A stretch of 64,000 nt of DNA from VFMC01 sp046331225 (lineage in GTDB: Bacteria > Actinomycetota > Acidimicrobiia > Acidimicrobiales > Ilumatobacteraceae). The stretch lies in assembly GCA_046331225.1 (NCBI GenBank), contig JAXLRF010000008.1:248001-312000 (forward strand). Reading direction: 5' to 3'. This document shows positions 40,417 to 48,222 of this stretch, piece by piece; position 1 is the first letter of the stretch; each line of letters begins with the position of its first letter. Both the position numbers and the translations under genes were made by a program. The notes under the pieces are model-generated. The model searched no databases and had not been told where the DNA came from. It was given only the letters and a program-made list of their open reading frames with translations.

Positions 40417-41280
40417 GTGCAACCGGTCCTCCACGTCGGCTGCCCCATGTGGGCGCATCGCCCGTGGGCGGGCCGGTTCCTGCCGGCCACCACGCCGAGC
40501 GGACGCGAACTGCACCCCTACAGTCGCCTCGTCAACGCCGTCGAGGGCAACACCACGTTCTACGCATCGCCCGCACGGTCGACCGTCGTCAAGTGGGCCG
40601 AGCAGGCGCACCCCGACTTCCGCTTCGTGTTCAAGGTGCCGCGCACCATCACCCACGAACTGCGGCTGCGCGACGCCGACGCCGAGATCGCCGCGTTCGT
40701 CGAGCTGATGAGCCCACTCGGCGACCTGATCGGCGGCATGACCCTGCAGCTCCCGGCGTCGTTCGCGCCCGTCGACCTCGGCGTGCTCGAGTCGCAGATC
40801 CGTCGGCTGCCGTCGGGGATCGCCTGGTCGGTCGAAGTGCGCCACCCCGCCTTCTTCGCCGGTCCCACCCGGCTCGCGCTCGACCGGATGCTCGCTCGCA
40901 ACGAGGTCGAGCGGGTGCTGCTCGACAGTCGCACCCTGTTCCGCCAACCGCCGCGCACCGACGCCGGCCGCGAGACGTGGAGCCGCAAGCCGCGTGTGCC
41001 TGCGCTCACCGAGGCGCTCACCGATCGGCCGGTCGTGCGGTTCATCGGTTCGGACGATCCGGCGCTCACCGCCGAGGGGTTGCACGAGTGGCATCCGATC
41101 GTCGCTGCCTGGCTGGCCGAGGGCCGGACGCCGACGTTCTTCGTGCACACCCCCGACAACGCCGACAGCCCCGGCCTGGCCCGGGCGTTCCACGCCGAGG
41201 TGGGTCTGCTCGTGCCCGAGCTCGCGCCGTTGCCCGAGCCGCTCCCGATCGAGCAGGCCGAGCAGGGCTCGCTGTTCTGA
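40417..41280 (+). CDS. DUF72 (YecE-like) TIM-barrel protein
   Basis: A 287-aa protein of the DUF72 family: VLHVGCPMWAHRPWAGRFLP, LVNAVEGNTTFYASPARSTV, FRFVFKVPRTITHELRL, AWSVEVRHPAFFAG, VLLDSRTLFRQPP and a closing FFVHTPDNADSPGLARAFHA. Biochemical role unknown across the family. It shares its upstream region with the ArsR-SRPBCC operon and is probably under the same regulator. The GTG start gives the family-typical N-terminus. Confidence 0.92.
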   Translation: MQPVLHVGCPMWAHRPWAGRFLPATTPSGRELHPYSRLVNAVEGNTTFYASPARSTVVKWAEQAHPDFRFVFKVPRTITHELRLRDADAEIAAFVELMSPLGDLIGGMTLQLPASFAPVDLGVLESQIRRLPSGIAWSVEVRHPAFFAGPTRLALDRMLARNEVERVLLDSRTLFRQPPRTDAGRETWSRKPRVPALTEALTDRPVVRFIGSDDPALTAEGLHEWHPIVAAWLAEGRTPTFFVHTPDNADSPGLARAFHAEVGLLVPELAPLPEPLPIEQAEQGSLF

Positions 41281-41285
41281 CGGTC

Positions 41286-41343
41286 TCCTGGGCGCCGGTG
41301 AGTCCGACGAGCTGCGTCGGTGAGTCGGTCGTGGCGCCCAGGA
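41286..41343. terminator. Large stem-loop after DUF72 gene
   Basis: Perfect 11-bp arms TCCTGGGCGCC/GGCGCCCAGGA enclosing an inner CCGACG-agctg-CGTCGG stem and two GGTGAGTC copies. Possibly a terminator; no T tract. Confidence 0.45.
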
Positions 41344-41403
41344 CCTGATCGGCGCGGAACGGTTTCGTCGGACGGGGGAGCAGGTGTGCGATCATCCTCC
41401 TCC

Positions 41404-42768
41404 GTGATCCCTGCCGCACCCATCGATCGCGCGCGCCTCGCCGCCCTCGTCGCCGACGAGCAGCAGCGCTTCGTCGACCTGCACCCCCGCTCGGCCGCCA
41501 AGGGCGTCGCCGCCGCGGCGCACCTGCTCGGGGGTGTCCCGATGCCGTGGATGACCCGGCTGCCGGGGTCGTTCCCGCTGTTCTTCGAAGAGGCCCACGG
41601 CGCCCGCTTCGTCGACGCCGACGGCATCGAGTACGTCGACTTCTGCCTCGGCGACACCGGCGCGATGGCCGGGCACGCACTGCCGCAGGTGGCCGACGCG
41701 CTGGCCGCGCAGGCACGCCGCGGCATCACCACCATGCTCCCCAACGACGACGCGCCCTGGGTGGCCGAGGAGCTGAGCCGTCGCTTCGGGCTGCCGACCT
41801 GGCAGATCGCGATGACCGCCACCGACGCCAACCGGTTCGTGCTGCGCTTCTGCCGCCACCTCACCGGTCGACCGAAGGTGATGGTGATGGACTGGTGCTA
41901 CCACGGCACCGTCGACGAGGCGTTCGCGGTGCTCGACGCCGAGGGCCACGTGGTGGCCCGACCGGGCTCGCTCGGTCCGGCGGTCGATCCGGCGCTCACC
42001 ACCAAGGTCGTGCCGTTCAACGACCTCGACGCGATGGAGGCCGGGCTCCGCGACGGCGACGTGGCCTGCGTGCTCATGGAGCCCGCACTCACCAACATCG
42101 GCATCGTGCTGCCCGACCCCGGCTACCTCGACGCGGTGCGCGAGCTCACCCGTCGCTACGGCACGCTGCTCGTGATCGACGAGACGCACACCATCTGCGT
42201 CGGGCCCGGTGGCGCGACGCGGGCCTGGGGCCTCGACCCCGACTTCTTCGTGATCGGCAAGACCATCGGTGGCGGCATGCCCGTCGCCGCCTACGGCATG
42301 AGCGCCGAGATGGCGTCGCGCCTGGCGCAGCCGATCAAGCAGGACAGCATCGACACCTCCGGCGTGGGCGGCACCCTCACCGGCAACGCGCTCGCGCTCG
42401 CCGCGGTGCGTGCCACCCTCTCGTCGGCCCTGCGCGACGACGACTTCGCTCACATGATCCCGCTCGCCGCGGCATGGGCCGAGGGCGTCGAGGCTGCCTA
42501 CACGGCGGCCGGTCTGCCCTGGCACGTGCAGCAGCTCGGTGGCCGGGCCGAGTACTGGTTCTGCCCGCCGCCGCGCAACGGTGCCGAAGCGGCCGCCGGC
42601 ACCGACGCCGACCTCGACCGGTTCATGCACCTCTGGGCGATGAACCGCGGCATCCTGCTCACGCCGTTCCACAACATGGCGCTCTTCTCGCCGCACCACC
42701 AGCGGGCCGACGTCGATCGGCACACCGAGGTGTTCGCCGCCGCCGTCGACGCGCTCACCGCGGACTGA
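41404..42768 (+). CDS. Class III PLP aminotransferase (GSA-aminomutase-like)
   Basis: A 454-aa fold-type I enzyme. Landmarks: GVPMPWMTRLPGSFPLFF, GIEYVDFCLGDTGAMAGHA, ALMEP-type ACVLMEPALTNIGIVLPD, cofactor Asp in LLVIDETHTICVGPGG and the Schiff-base Lys in DFFVIGKTIGGGMPVAAYG. The GSA-aminomutase-like N-terminal sequence and FHNMALFSPHH end do not fix the substrate; heme biosynthesis is unlikely because no hem genes are near. GATCAT is 8 nt before the GTG. Followed in the same direction by a TauE exporter (30-nt gap) and a sulfatase. Confidence 0.9.
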   Translation: MIPAAPIDRARLAALVADEQQRFVDLHPRSAAKGVAAAAHLLGGVPMPWMTRLPGSFPLFFEEAHGARFVDADGIEYVDFCLGDTGAMAGHALPQVADALAAQARRGITTMLPNDDAPWVAEELSRRFGLPTWQIAMTATDANRFVLRFCRHLTGRPKVMVMDWCYHGTVDEAFAVLDAEGHVVARPGSLGPAVDPALTTKVVPFNDLDAMEAGLRDGDVACVLMEPALTNIGIVLPDPGYLDAVRELTRRYGTLLVIDETHTICVGPGGATRAWGLDPDFFVIGKTIGGGMPVAAYGMSAEMASRLAQPIKQDSIDTSGVGGTLTGNALALAAVRATLSSALRDDDFAHMIPLAAAWAEGVEAAYTAAGLPWHVQQLGGRAEYWFCPPPRNGAEAAAGTDADLDRFMHLWAMNRGILLTPFHNMALFSPHHQRADVDRHTEVFAAAVDALTAD

Positions 42769-42798
42769 CGCGAGCCGACGGCGTGACAGCGTGACACC

Positions 42799-43527
42799 GT
42801 GACCGGCTTCGAGCTCGCCGTGGTGGTGGCGGCGGTGCTGTTCGCCGCGGTCGTGCAGGTGCTGTCGGGCTTCGGCTTCGCACTCTTGAGCGTGCCGCTG
42901 ATGACCCTCGCCGTCGACGCGAAGGAAGCCGTCGTGATCAGCACGCTGATGGGCGCCGGCGTGTCGAGCTGGCAGGCGTGGCACGGACGCCGGCACACCG
43001 ACCGCCCCGTCGCGAAACGCATGGTGGTCGGCGCGTACCTGGGCATGCCGCTCGGCCTGCTCGTGTACCTCACGGTCGACGACCACGTCCTGCGGCTGCT
43101 CCTCGGCATCGCCGTGCTCGTCGCCGTCGTCCTGCTCGCGATCCGGCTCGACCTGCGCCACGTCGGTTCGGGCCTCGACGTCGGCGCCGGCTTCCTCAGC
43201 GGCGTCCTCAACACCTCGCTGTCCACCAACGGACCGCCGCTGGTGTTCGCGCTCCAGACACGTCACCTGCCACCCGACGTGTTCCGGGCGACGATCAACA
43301 CCGTGTTCGCGTGCAGCAACCTGCTCGGGCTCACGCTGTTCATCGCGTCGGGCAAGGTGAACCACGACGGCGTGCTCGCCGCAGCCGTCGCGCTGCCGGC
43401 CCTGCTCGTCGGCCAGCTCGCCGGACTGCCCCTGCGCAAGTACGTGCACGGCGACCGGTTCCGGGTGCTGGTGCTGGTGCTGCTCGCCGCCGCAGCGGTG
43501 AGCGCGATCGTGAGCGCGTTGCGCTGA
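42799..43527 (+). CDS. TauE/SafE-family sulfite/anion exporter
   Basis: A 242-aa protein with about seven TM segments and the two family repeats: FAAVVQVLSGFGFALLSVPL near the start and DVGAGFLSGVLNTSLSTNGP in the middle. TauE/SafE proteins export sulfite, sulfoacetate and similar anions. The GTG start lies in a short run of GTGACA-like repeats (42783-42804) without a Shine-Dalgarno or -10, so it is probably read through from the aminotransferase gene. Confidence 0.9.
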   Translation: MTGFELAVVVAAVLFAAVVQVLSGFGFALLSVPLMTLAVDAKEAVVISTLMGAGVSSWQAWHGRRHTDRPVAKRMVVGAYLGMPLGLLVYLTVDDHVLRLLLGIAVLVAVVLLAIRLDLRHVGSGLDVGAGFLSGVLNTSLSTNGPPLVFALQTRHLPPDVFRATINTVFACSNLLGLTLFIASGKVNHDGVLAAAVALPALLVGQLAGLPLRKYVHGDRFRVLVLVLLAAAAVSAIVSALR

Positions 43528-43562
43528 CGCCCGACCGCGTCGTGATGTGGCAAGTTGTGCCG

Positions 43563-45170
43563 ATGGGGGACACGCCGGACATGCCCGACAACGTCGTGGT
43601 GGTACTGCTCGACTCGCTGAACCGGCACCACCTCGGGTGCTACGGCGGCACCGAGTTCCTGACACCGAACCTCGACCGGTTCGCGGCCCGCAGCACCCGT
43701 TTCACCCGACACGTCACCGGGTCGCTGCCGTGCATGCCCGCACGACACGACATCCTCTGCGGCGCGCTCGACTTCCTGTGGCGTCCGTGGGGATCGATCG
43801 AGCTGTGGGAGCAGCCGATCACCGTCGACCTCCGCCACGCGGGCGTCACGACGATGCTCGTCACCGACCACCCGCACCTGTTCGAGAGCGGCGGCGAGAA
43901 CTACCACACCGACTTCGGTGGCTGGGACTACGTCCGCGGCCACGAGGGCGACCCGTGGAAGACGTGGCTCGACCCGAGCTGGATCGGCGTGCCGGCCCCG
44001 CCGGCCAAGGACGGCGGCTGGTGGCTGAAGCGTCGCTTCGGCGAGCACGCCCCCCACCTCGAGCGCGCCTACGACCGGGCCCGTACCCACTTCCGCACCG
44101 AGGACGACTTCCCCGGTCCGCAGACGATGAAGGCCGCGGCGCAGTGGGTGGCCGACGCGGCCCGGTTCGGCGGAGACGGCCGCTGGATGCTGTTCGTCGA
44201 CGAGTTCGATCCGCACGAGCCGTTCGACACACCCCCGCCCTGGACCGGCCGGTACGAGGACGCGCCGTGGGACGGCGAGCGGATCATCTGGCCGCCGTAC
44301 GTCGTCGGTGGCGTGAGCGGCGGCTTCCTGAGCGAGGCCGAGGCGCGTCACGTGCGCGCCAACTACGGCGCCAAGCTGTCGATGATCGACCACTGGTTCG
44401 GCCGGCTGCTCGACCAGCTCGACGTGAGCGGCGCCTGGGACCGCACGGCGATGATCGTCTGCACCGACCACGGGCACTACCTCGGCGAGGAACGCGACGA
44501 CGGTCAGGGCAACCGCGTCGACCTGTGGGGCAAGCCGCAGGTACCGCAGTTCCAACCGCTCGGCCGCATCCCGCTGATGATCCACTGGCCCGGCGTCGCG
44601 CCCGGCGTGTGCGACGCGCTCACCACCAACGTCGACCTGCACGCCACGCTGGCCGACGTGTTCGGCGTGTCGCCGTCGCACCGCACCCACGGACGGTCAC
44701 TCGTGCCGCTGCTCACGGGCGCGGCGTCCGACGTGCGCGAGTGGGCGATCGGCGGGGTGTTCGGCAACTGGGTGCAGGTCACCGACGGCCGTCGTGTGTA
44801 CGCCCGAGCGCCCGAGGGCGAGAACTTCCCGCTCAGCATGTGGAGCAACCGGTGGAGCACGATGCCGGTGCACGTGTCCGGTGTGCGCGAGCTGCCGAAG
44901 CCGGACGAGCGAGCCTTCCTCGACCGGATGCCGGGGAGCACCGTGCCGGTGATCCGCCAGCCGTTCCAGCCGGGTGACGCGCTGCCGTTCTGGGTGCACC
45001 GTGCCAACGTCGGCCAGCACCACCTGTACGACGTCGACGTCGATCCCGACGAACGCGAGAACCGGGTGGGGGAGCGGGTGGAGGCCGAGATGCAGGACCT
45101 GCTGCGCACCGCGCTGGACGAGGTGGAGGCGCCGGTCGAGCACCTCGACCGGCTGGGCCTCAGCCGCTGA
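43563..45170 (+). CDS. Type I sulfatase (formylglycine-dependent)
   Basis: A 535-aa alkaline-phosphatase-superfamily protein. The formylglycine motif CxPxR is present (GSLPCMPARHDILCG), so it needs the formylglycine-generating enzyme. Metal-site residues: NVVVVLLDSLNRHHLGCYGG (one Asp where many sulfatases have two) and IVCTDHGHYLGEE. FDPHEPFDTPPPW and IPLMIHWPG are further family blocks. No signal peptide, so probably cytoplasmic: it would act on an imported sulfate or phosphonate ester. Alternative start ATG 43581. The neighbours suggest organosulfur use. Confidence 0.9.
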   Translation: MGDTPDMPDNVVVVLLDSLNRHHLGCYGGTEFLTPNLDRFAARSTRFTRHVTGSLPCMPARHDILCGALDFLWRPWGSIELWEQPITVDLRHAGVTTMLVTDHPHLFESGGENYHTDFGGWDYVRGHEGDPWKTWLDPSWIGVPAPPAKDGGWWLKRRFGEHAPHLERAYDRARTHFRTEDDFPGPQTMKAAAQWVADAARFGGDGRWMLFVDEFDPHEPFDTPPPWTGRYEDAPWDGERIIWPPYVVGGVSGGFLSEAEARHVRANYGAKLSMIDHWFGRLLDQLDVSGAWDRTAMIVCTDHGHYLGEERDDGQGNRVDLWGKPQVPQFQPLGRIPLMIHWPGVAPGVCDALTTNVDLHATLADVFGVSPSHRTHGRSLVPLLTGAASDVREWAIGGVFGNWVQVTDGRRVYARAPEGENFPLSMWSNRWSTMPVHVSGVRELPKPDERAFLDRMPGSTVPVIRQPFQPGDALPFWVHRANVGQHHLYDVDVDPDERENRVGERVEAEMQDLLRTALDEVEAPVEHLDRLGLSR

Positions 45171-45172
45171 CG

Positions 45173-45213
45173 CGATGAGCGATGCGGTCGCCAGGGCCGC
45201 TCATCGCTCATCG
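45173..45213. terminator. Bidirectional terminator hairpin between sulfatase and MBL genes
   Basis: Perfect 12-bp arms CGATGAGCGATG/CATCGCTCATCG with a 17-nt loop, in the gap between convergent genes. Confidence 0.65.
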
Positions 45214-45223
45214 CCGGTCGGGG

Positions 45224-45940
45224 TCACTGGCCGCCGAACCACTGCATCCAGGCCTCCTGCGAGGTCGGCTTGTAGATGTAGTTGGTGTCGAGGATCGCCT
45301 GCATCGACGCGCTCGACGGCTGGCTGTACCGGTGACCCGGGTAGACGATCGTGTCGGTGGGCAACGAGGCCAGGGTGCGCAGGCTGTGGTACATGTCCTC
45401 GGGGTTGCTGCCCGGCAGGTCGGTGCGGCCGCAGCCCTCGAGGAACAGGGTGTCGCCGCTGACGAGCCGGCCCTCGACGTGGAAGCACTGGCTGCCCGGG
45501 GTGTGCCCGGGTGTGTGCACCAGGGTGATCTCGACGCCGCCGACGGTGACGACGTCGCCGGCGTCGTGCTGGACCAGGTTGGTCTCGTCGAGCCCGGTCG
45601 TTCGCATCACCCACGGGGCCTCGTGCTTCTGCACGTGGATCGGGCAGTCGGCCCGGTTCAGCAGCGCAGCCACACCTTCGATCGTGAAGCCCATCATCGA
45701 GCCGCCCACGTGGTCGGGGTGGTAGTGGGTGGCGAGCACCCCGGTGCAGCGCATGCCGTCGGCCTCGACCACGTCGAGCAGGTCGTTCACCGCATATGCC
45801 GGGTCGACCAGCACGCACTCGCCCGTGGCCCGGTCACCGATGGCGTAGACGAAGTTGACCATCTGCGTCGCGATCGGATCGCCGACGGCGAAGTCGCGAC
45901 CGGAGAGGAGCTGACGGAAGTAGAACTGCTGCGGGTCCAC
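45224..45940 (-). CDS. Metallo-beta-lactamase-fold hydrolase (glyoxalase II-like)
   Basis: A 238-aa protein with the full dinuclear metal site: THYHPDHVGG (HxHxDH), His in HTPGHTPGSQ, Asp in LVSGDTLFLEGCGRTD and His in YPGHRYSQP. The SGDTLF and GRTDL features are shared with glyoxalase II and persulfide dioxygenases. It could hydrolyse a mycothiol thioester, in line with the mycothiol-type gene next to it, but this is inference. The GTG start is set by TAGGGT 6 nt upstream. Confidence 0.9.
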   Translation of the reverse strand: MDPQQFYFRQLLSGRDFAVGDPIATQMVNFVYAIGDRATGECVLVDPAYAVNDLLDVVEADGMRCTGVLATHYHPDHVGGSMMGFTIEGVAALLNRADCPIHVQKHEAPWVMRTTGLDETNLVQHDAGDVVTVGGVEITLVHTPGHTPGSQCFHVEGRLVSGDTLFLEGCGRTDLPGSNPEDMYHSLRTLASLPTDTIVYPGHRYSQPSSASMQAILDTNYIYKPTSQEAWMQWFGGQ

Positions 45941-45946
45941 GCCGTC

Positions 45947-45952
45947 ACCCTA
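45947..45952 (-). promoter_or_regulatory. -10 element of the MBL-fold gene
   Basis: TAGGGT on the minus strand, 6 nt before the GTG. Confidence 0.55.
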
Positions 45953-45967
45953 GGCGGCGGGTGCCGT

Positions 45968-46699
45968 TCAGTTGCCGCCGTACGCGAGCCAGGCGGCACC
46001 CAGCGAGTCGTCGACGTCGAGCGAGTGCCGGCCCCAGAGCGCGAGCCACAGCTGCTCGGCCGGAGCGGCCAGCTCGGCGGTCGCCTCGGCCGTCGGATCG
46101 AGGCGCACGTCGAGCGGCGAGTCACACCGCACCACCAGCCGTTCGGATCCGTCGGCGAACGGCGTGTCGGTGCACCGCACCGCGAGGACGCCCACCGGTG
46201 CCGGCCGCTGGTCGCGGGTGATGATCCGCGGCACGATCACCTCGAAGTACTCGGCGATGCCGTCGGCGCACACGTGCGCGTCGAACGAGCCGAGCTCACC
46301 GATCGCGTCCTCCGCGTCCCACACGTGCACGTACGCCTCGTGCGCCTGGCGGCGCGGCCACACCTTGCCGAGCATGGGCACGGGGAACGGGTGCCAGGTG
46401 GGTCCGTCGGGGTCGAGCGAGGCGAAGGTGTCGACCAGCGCAGCGGCACCAGCGTCGAACCAGGCCACCAGCTCGTCGGCCGGCGCGCCCGCCGGCAGCT
46501 CGTCGATCGCCGCCGGATCCGGCATCGCCGAGGTCGCCGCGGCCAGCGTCGCCCAGCGATGGACGAAGCCCAGGTGGCGGGCGAGCGCGTCGAGGTCCCA
46601 GCCCGGGCATCCTCGGACGGGTGCGTCGAGCGGGCCGGTGCGGAGGGCGGTGGAGAACCGGGCGACGCTGCCCTGGAGAATCGGGATGAACGGGTCCAT
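45968..46699 (-). CDS. Mycothiol-dependent maleylpyruvate isomerase-fold (DinB-like) protein
   Basis: A 243-aa protein of the MDMPI family: MDPFIPILQGSVARFSTALR, APVRGCPGWDLDALARHLGF, VHRWATLA, then the second metal-ligand helix QAHEAYVHVWDAED and a C-terminal MDMPI_C-like beta domain (RCDSPLDVRLDPTAE, LWLALWGRHSL). The three His ligands expected for zinc (RHLGFVH, RQAHEAYVH) are visible. Members use mycothiol in isomerisation or transfer reactions. Its ATG is only 19 bp from that of the divergent ProA-like gene. Confidence 0.85.
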   Translation of the reverse strand: MDPFIPILQGSVARFSTALRTGPLDAPVRGCPGWDLDALARHLGFVHRWATLAAATSAMPDPAAIDELPAGAPADELVAWFDAGAAALVDTFASLDPDGPTWHPFPVPMLGKVWPRRQAHEAYVHVWDAEDAIGELGSFDAHVCADGIAEYFEVIVPRIITRDQRPAPVGVLAVRCTDTPFADGSERLVVRCDSPLDVRLDPTAEATAELAAPAEQLWLALWGRHSLDVDDSLGAAWLAYGGN

Positions 46700-46704
46700 G
46701 GCCG

Positions 46705-46711
46705 TACGCTA
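46705..46711. promoter_or_regulatory. Overlapping divergent -10 elements (bidirectional promoter)
   Basis: TACGCT on the plus strand (46705-46710, 8 nt before the ProA-like ATG) and TAGCGT on the minus strand (46711-46706, 6 nt before the MDMPI ATG) share five base pairs. Confidence 0.6.
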
Positions 46712-46718
46712 CGAGCCC

Positions 46719-48167
46719 ATGTCGACCGGCCCGCTGCGTTTTCTCACGCCCGGACAGCTCGTGCCCTTCGGCGGCGATCGGGTGGCGATCGTCGGTGACG
46801 ACCTGGCCGCGGCGTTCGTCGAGGGCGACCGCCTCGTGGTGGTGCAGGAGACCGGCGACCTGCTGCACATCCCGCAGGCCGACCACGCCCGCGTGCAGGC
46901 GGCCGTCGGCGCCGCGCTCGACGCCTTCCACGCCCTCGCCGACGCCACCGACGATCAGCTGACGCACTTCTTCGCCGGGTTCGCCGACCGGCTCGCCGAC
47001 GACGCCGTGTTCGCCCGGATCGCCGTCGCCAACGCGGACGACGTCGCCTCGGCTCAGGCTCGCGGCCGTTCCACCACGCGGCTGGTGCTGTCGCCGAAGA
47101 TGCGTGCCGACATGGTCGCCGGCCTGCGCGTGTGGCAACACACCGATGGCCGCCGCGACGTGCAGCTCGCCCGCGTCGACCATGAGCAGTGGTGGGTCGA
47201 GACCCGCCGCGCGCCGCTCGGTGTGGTGGGGTTCGTGTTCGAGGGACGGCCCAACGTGTTCGCCGACGCCACCGGGGTGCTGCGCACCGGCAACACGGTG
47301 GTGTTCCGCATCGGCAGCGACGCGCTCGGCACCGCACGGGCGATCATGGCCCACGCCGTCGCCCCCGCACTCGCCGAGGCCGGGCTGCCCGCCGGCGCGG
47401 TGCAGCTGATCGACGCCGCTGCGCACGCCGCCGGGTGGGCCCTGTTCGCCGACACCCGGCTCGGCCTCGCGGTCGCTCGCGGCTCGGGTCGTGCGGTCGC
47501 TCAGCTCGGTGCGGTGGCCCGCCAGCACGGGGTGCCGGCGAGCCTGCACGGCACCGGTGGTGCCTGGATGGTGGTGGCCGCCGACGCCGACCCCGACCAG
47601 CTCGCGCTCGCCGTGCAACACTCGCTCGACCGCAAGGTGTGCAACACGCTCAACGTCTGCTGCCTGGTGCGGGCGGGAGCCGTGCGCACCGCGCCGGTGG
47701 TGCTGGAGGCCGCACGCGCTGCCGCCGCGGCGAACGGCGCGTCGCTCGTGGTGCACGCCACGCCGGCGGCCGAGGCCGTCGCGGGGGAGGGCGCGATCGC
47801 ACAGTCGGTCGACGAACTCGGCACCGAGTGGGAGTGGGAGCGCGACCCCGAACTCACCCTCGTCGTGGTGGACGACCTCGACGAGGCCGTCGCCCTGTTC
47901 AACCGGTACAGCCCCCGGTTCGCCGCGTCGTTGATCGGTGGCACCGACGCCGATCAGCAGCGCTTCTACGACACCGTCGACGCGCCGTTCGTCGGCGACG
48001 GGTTCACCCGGTGGGTCGACGGCCAGTTCGCCTTCGATCAGCCCGAGCTCGGATTGTCGAACTGGCAGTCGGGCCGGCTGTTCGCCCGCGGCGGCGTGCT
48101 GTCGGGCGATTCGGTGCACACGGTGCGCACCCGGGCACACGTGCGCGACCACCACCTGCACCGCTGA
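46719..48167 (+). CDS. proA: ProA-like gamma-glutamyl phosphate reductase family protein
   Basis: A 482-aa NAD(P)-dependent aldehyde dehydrogenase-superfamily protein. ProA features: RAPLGVVGFVFEGRPNVFAD, LRTGNTVVFRIGSDALGTA, catalytic Cys in DRKVCNTLNVCCL and a C-terminal ELGLSNWQSGRLFARGG. ProA makes glutamate-5-semialdehyde in proline synthesis. It is ~65 residues longer than E. coli ProA, mostly at the N-terminus (~residues 1-70), and fairly divergent. No proB is adjacent. A paralogue acting on another acyl phosphate is possible. Confidence 0.7.
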   Translation: MSTGPLRFLTPGQLVPFGGDRVAIVGDDLAAAFVEGDRLVVVQETGDLLHIPQADHARVQAAVGAALDAFHALADATDDQLTHFFAGFADRLADDAVFARIAVANADDVASAQARGRSTTRLVLSPKMRADMVAGLRVWQHTDGRRDVQLARVDHEQWWVETRRAPLGVVGFVFEGRPNVFADATGVLRTGNTVVFRIGSDALGTARAIMAHAVAPALAEAGLPAGAVQLIDAAAHAAGWALFADTRLGLAVARGSGRAVAQLGAVARQHGVPASLHGTGGAWMVVAADADPDQLALAVQHSLDRKVCNTLNVCCLVRAGAVRTAPVVLEAARAAAAANGASLVVHATPAAEAVAGEGAIAQSVDELGTEWEWERDPELTLVVVDDLDEAVALFNRYSPRFAASLIGGTDADQQRFYDTVDAPFVGDGFTRWVDGQFAFDQPELGLSNWQSGRLFARGGVLSGDSVHTVRTRAHVRDHHLHR

Positions 48168-48210
48168 CCGGGCCACGCACCGCTGACCCCGCCGGACGGC
48201 TCGTGGTCAC

Positions 48211-48216
48211 TACGGT
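48211..48216 (+). promoter_or_regulatory. -10 element of the M1 peptidase gene
   Basis: TACGGT with 6 nt to the GTG. Confidence 0.55.
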
Positions 48217-48222
48217 GGTCGC

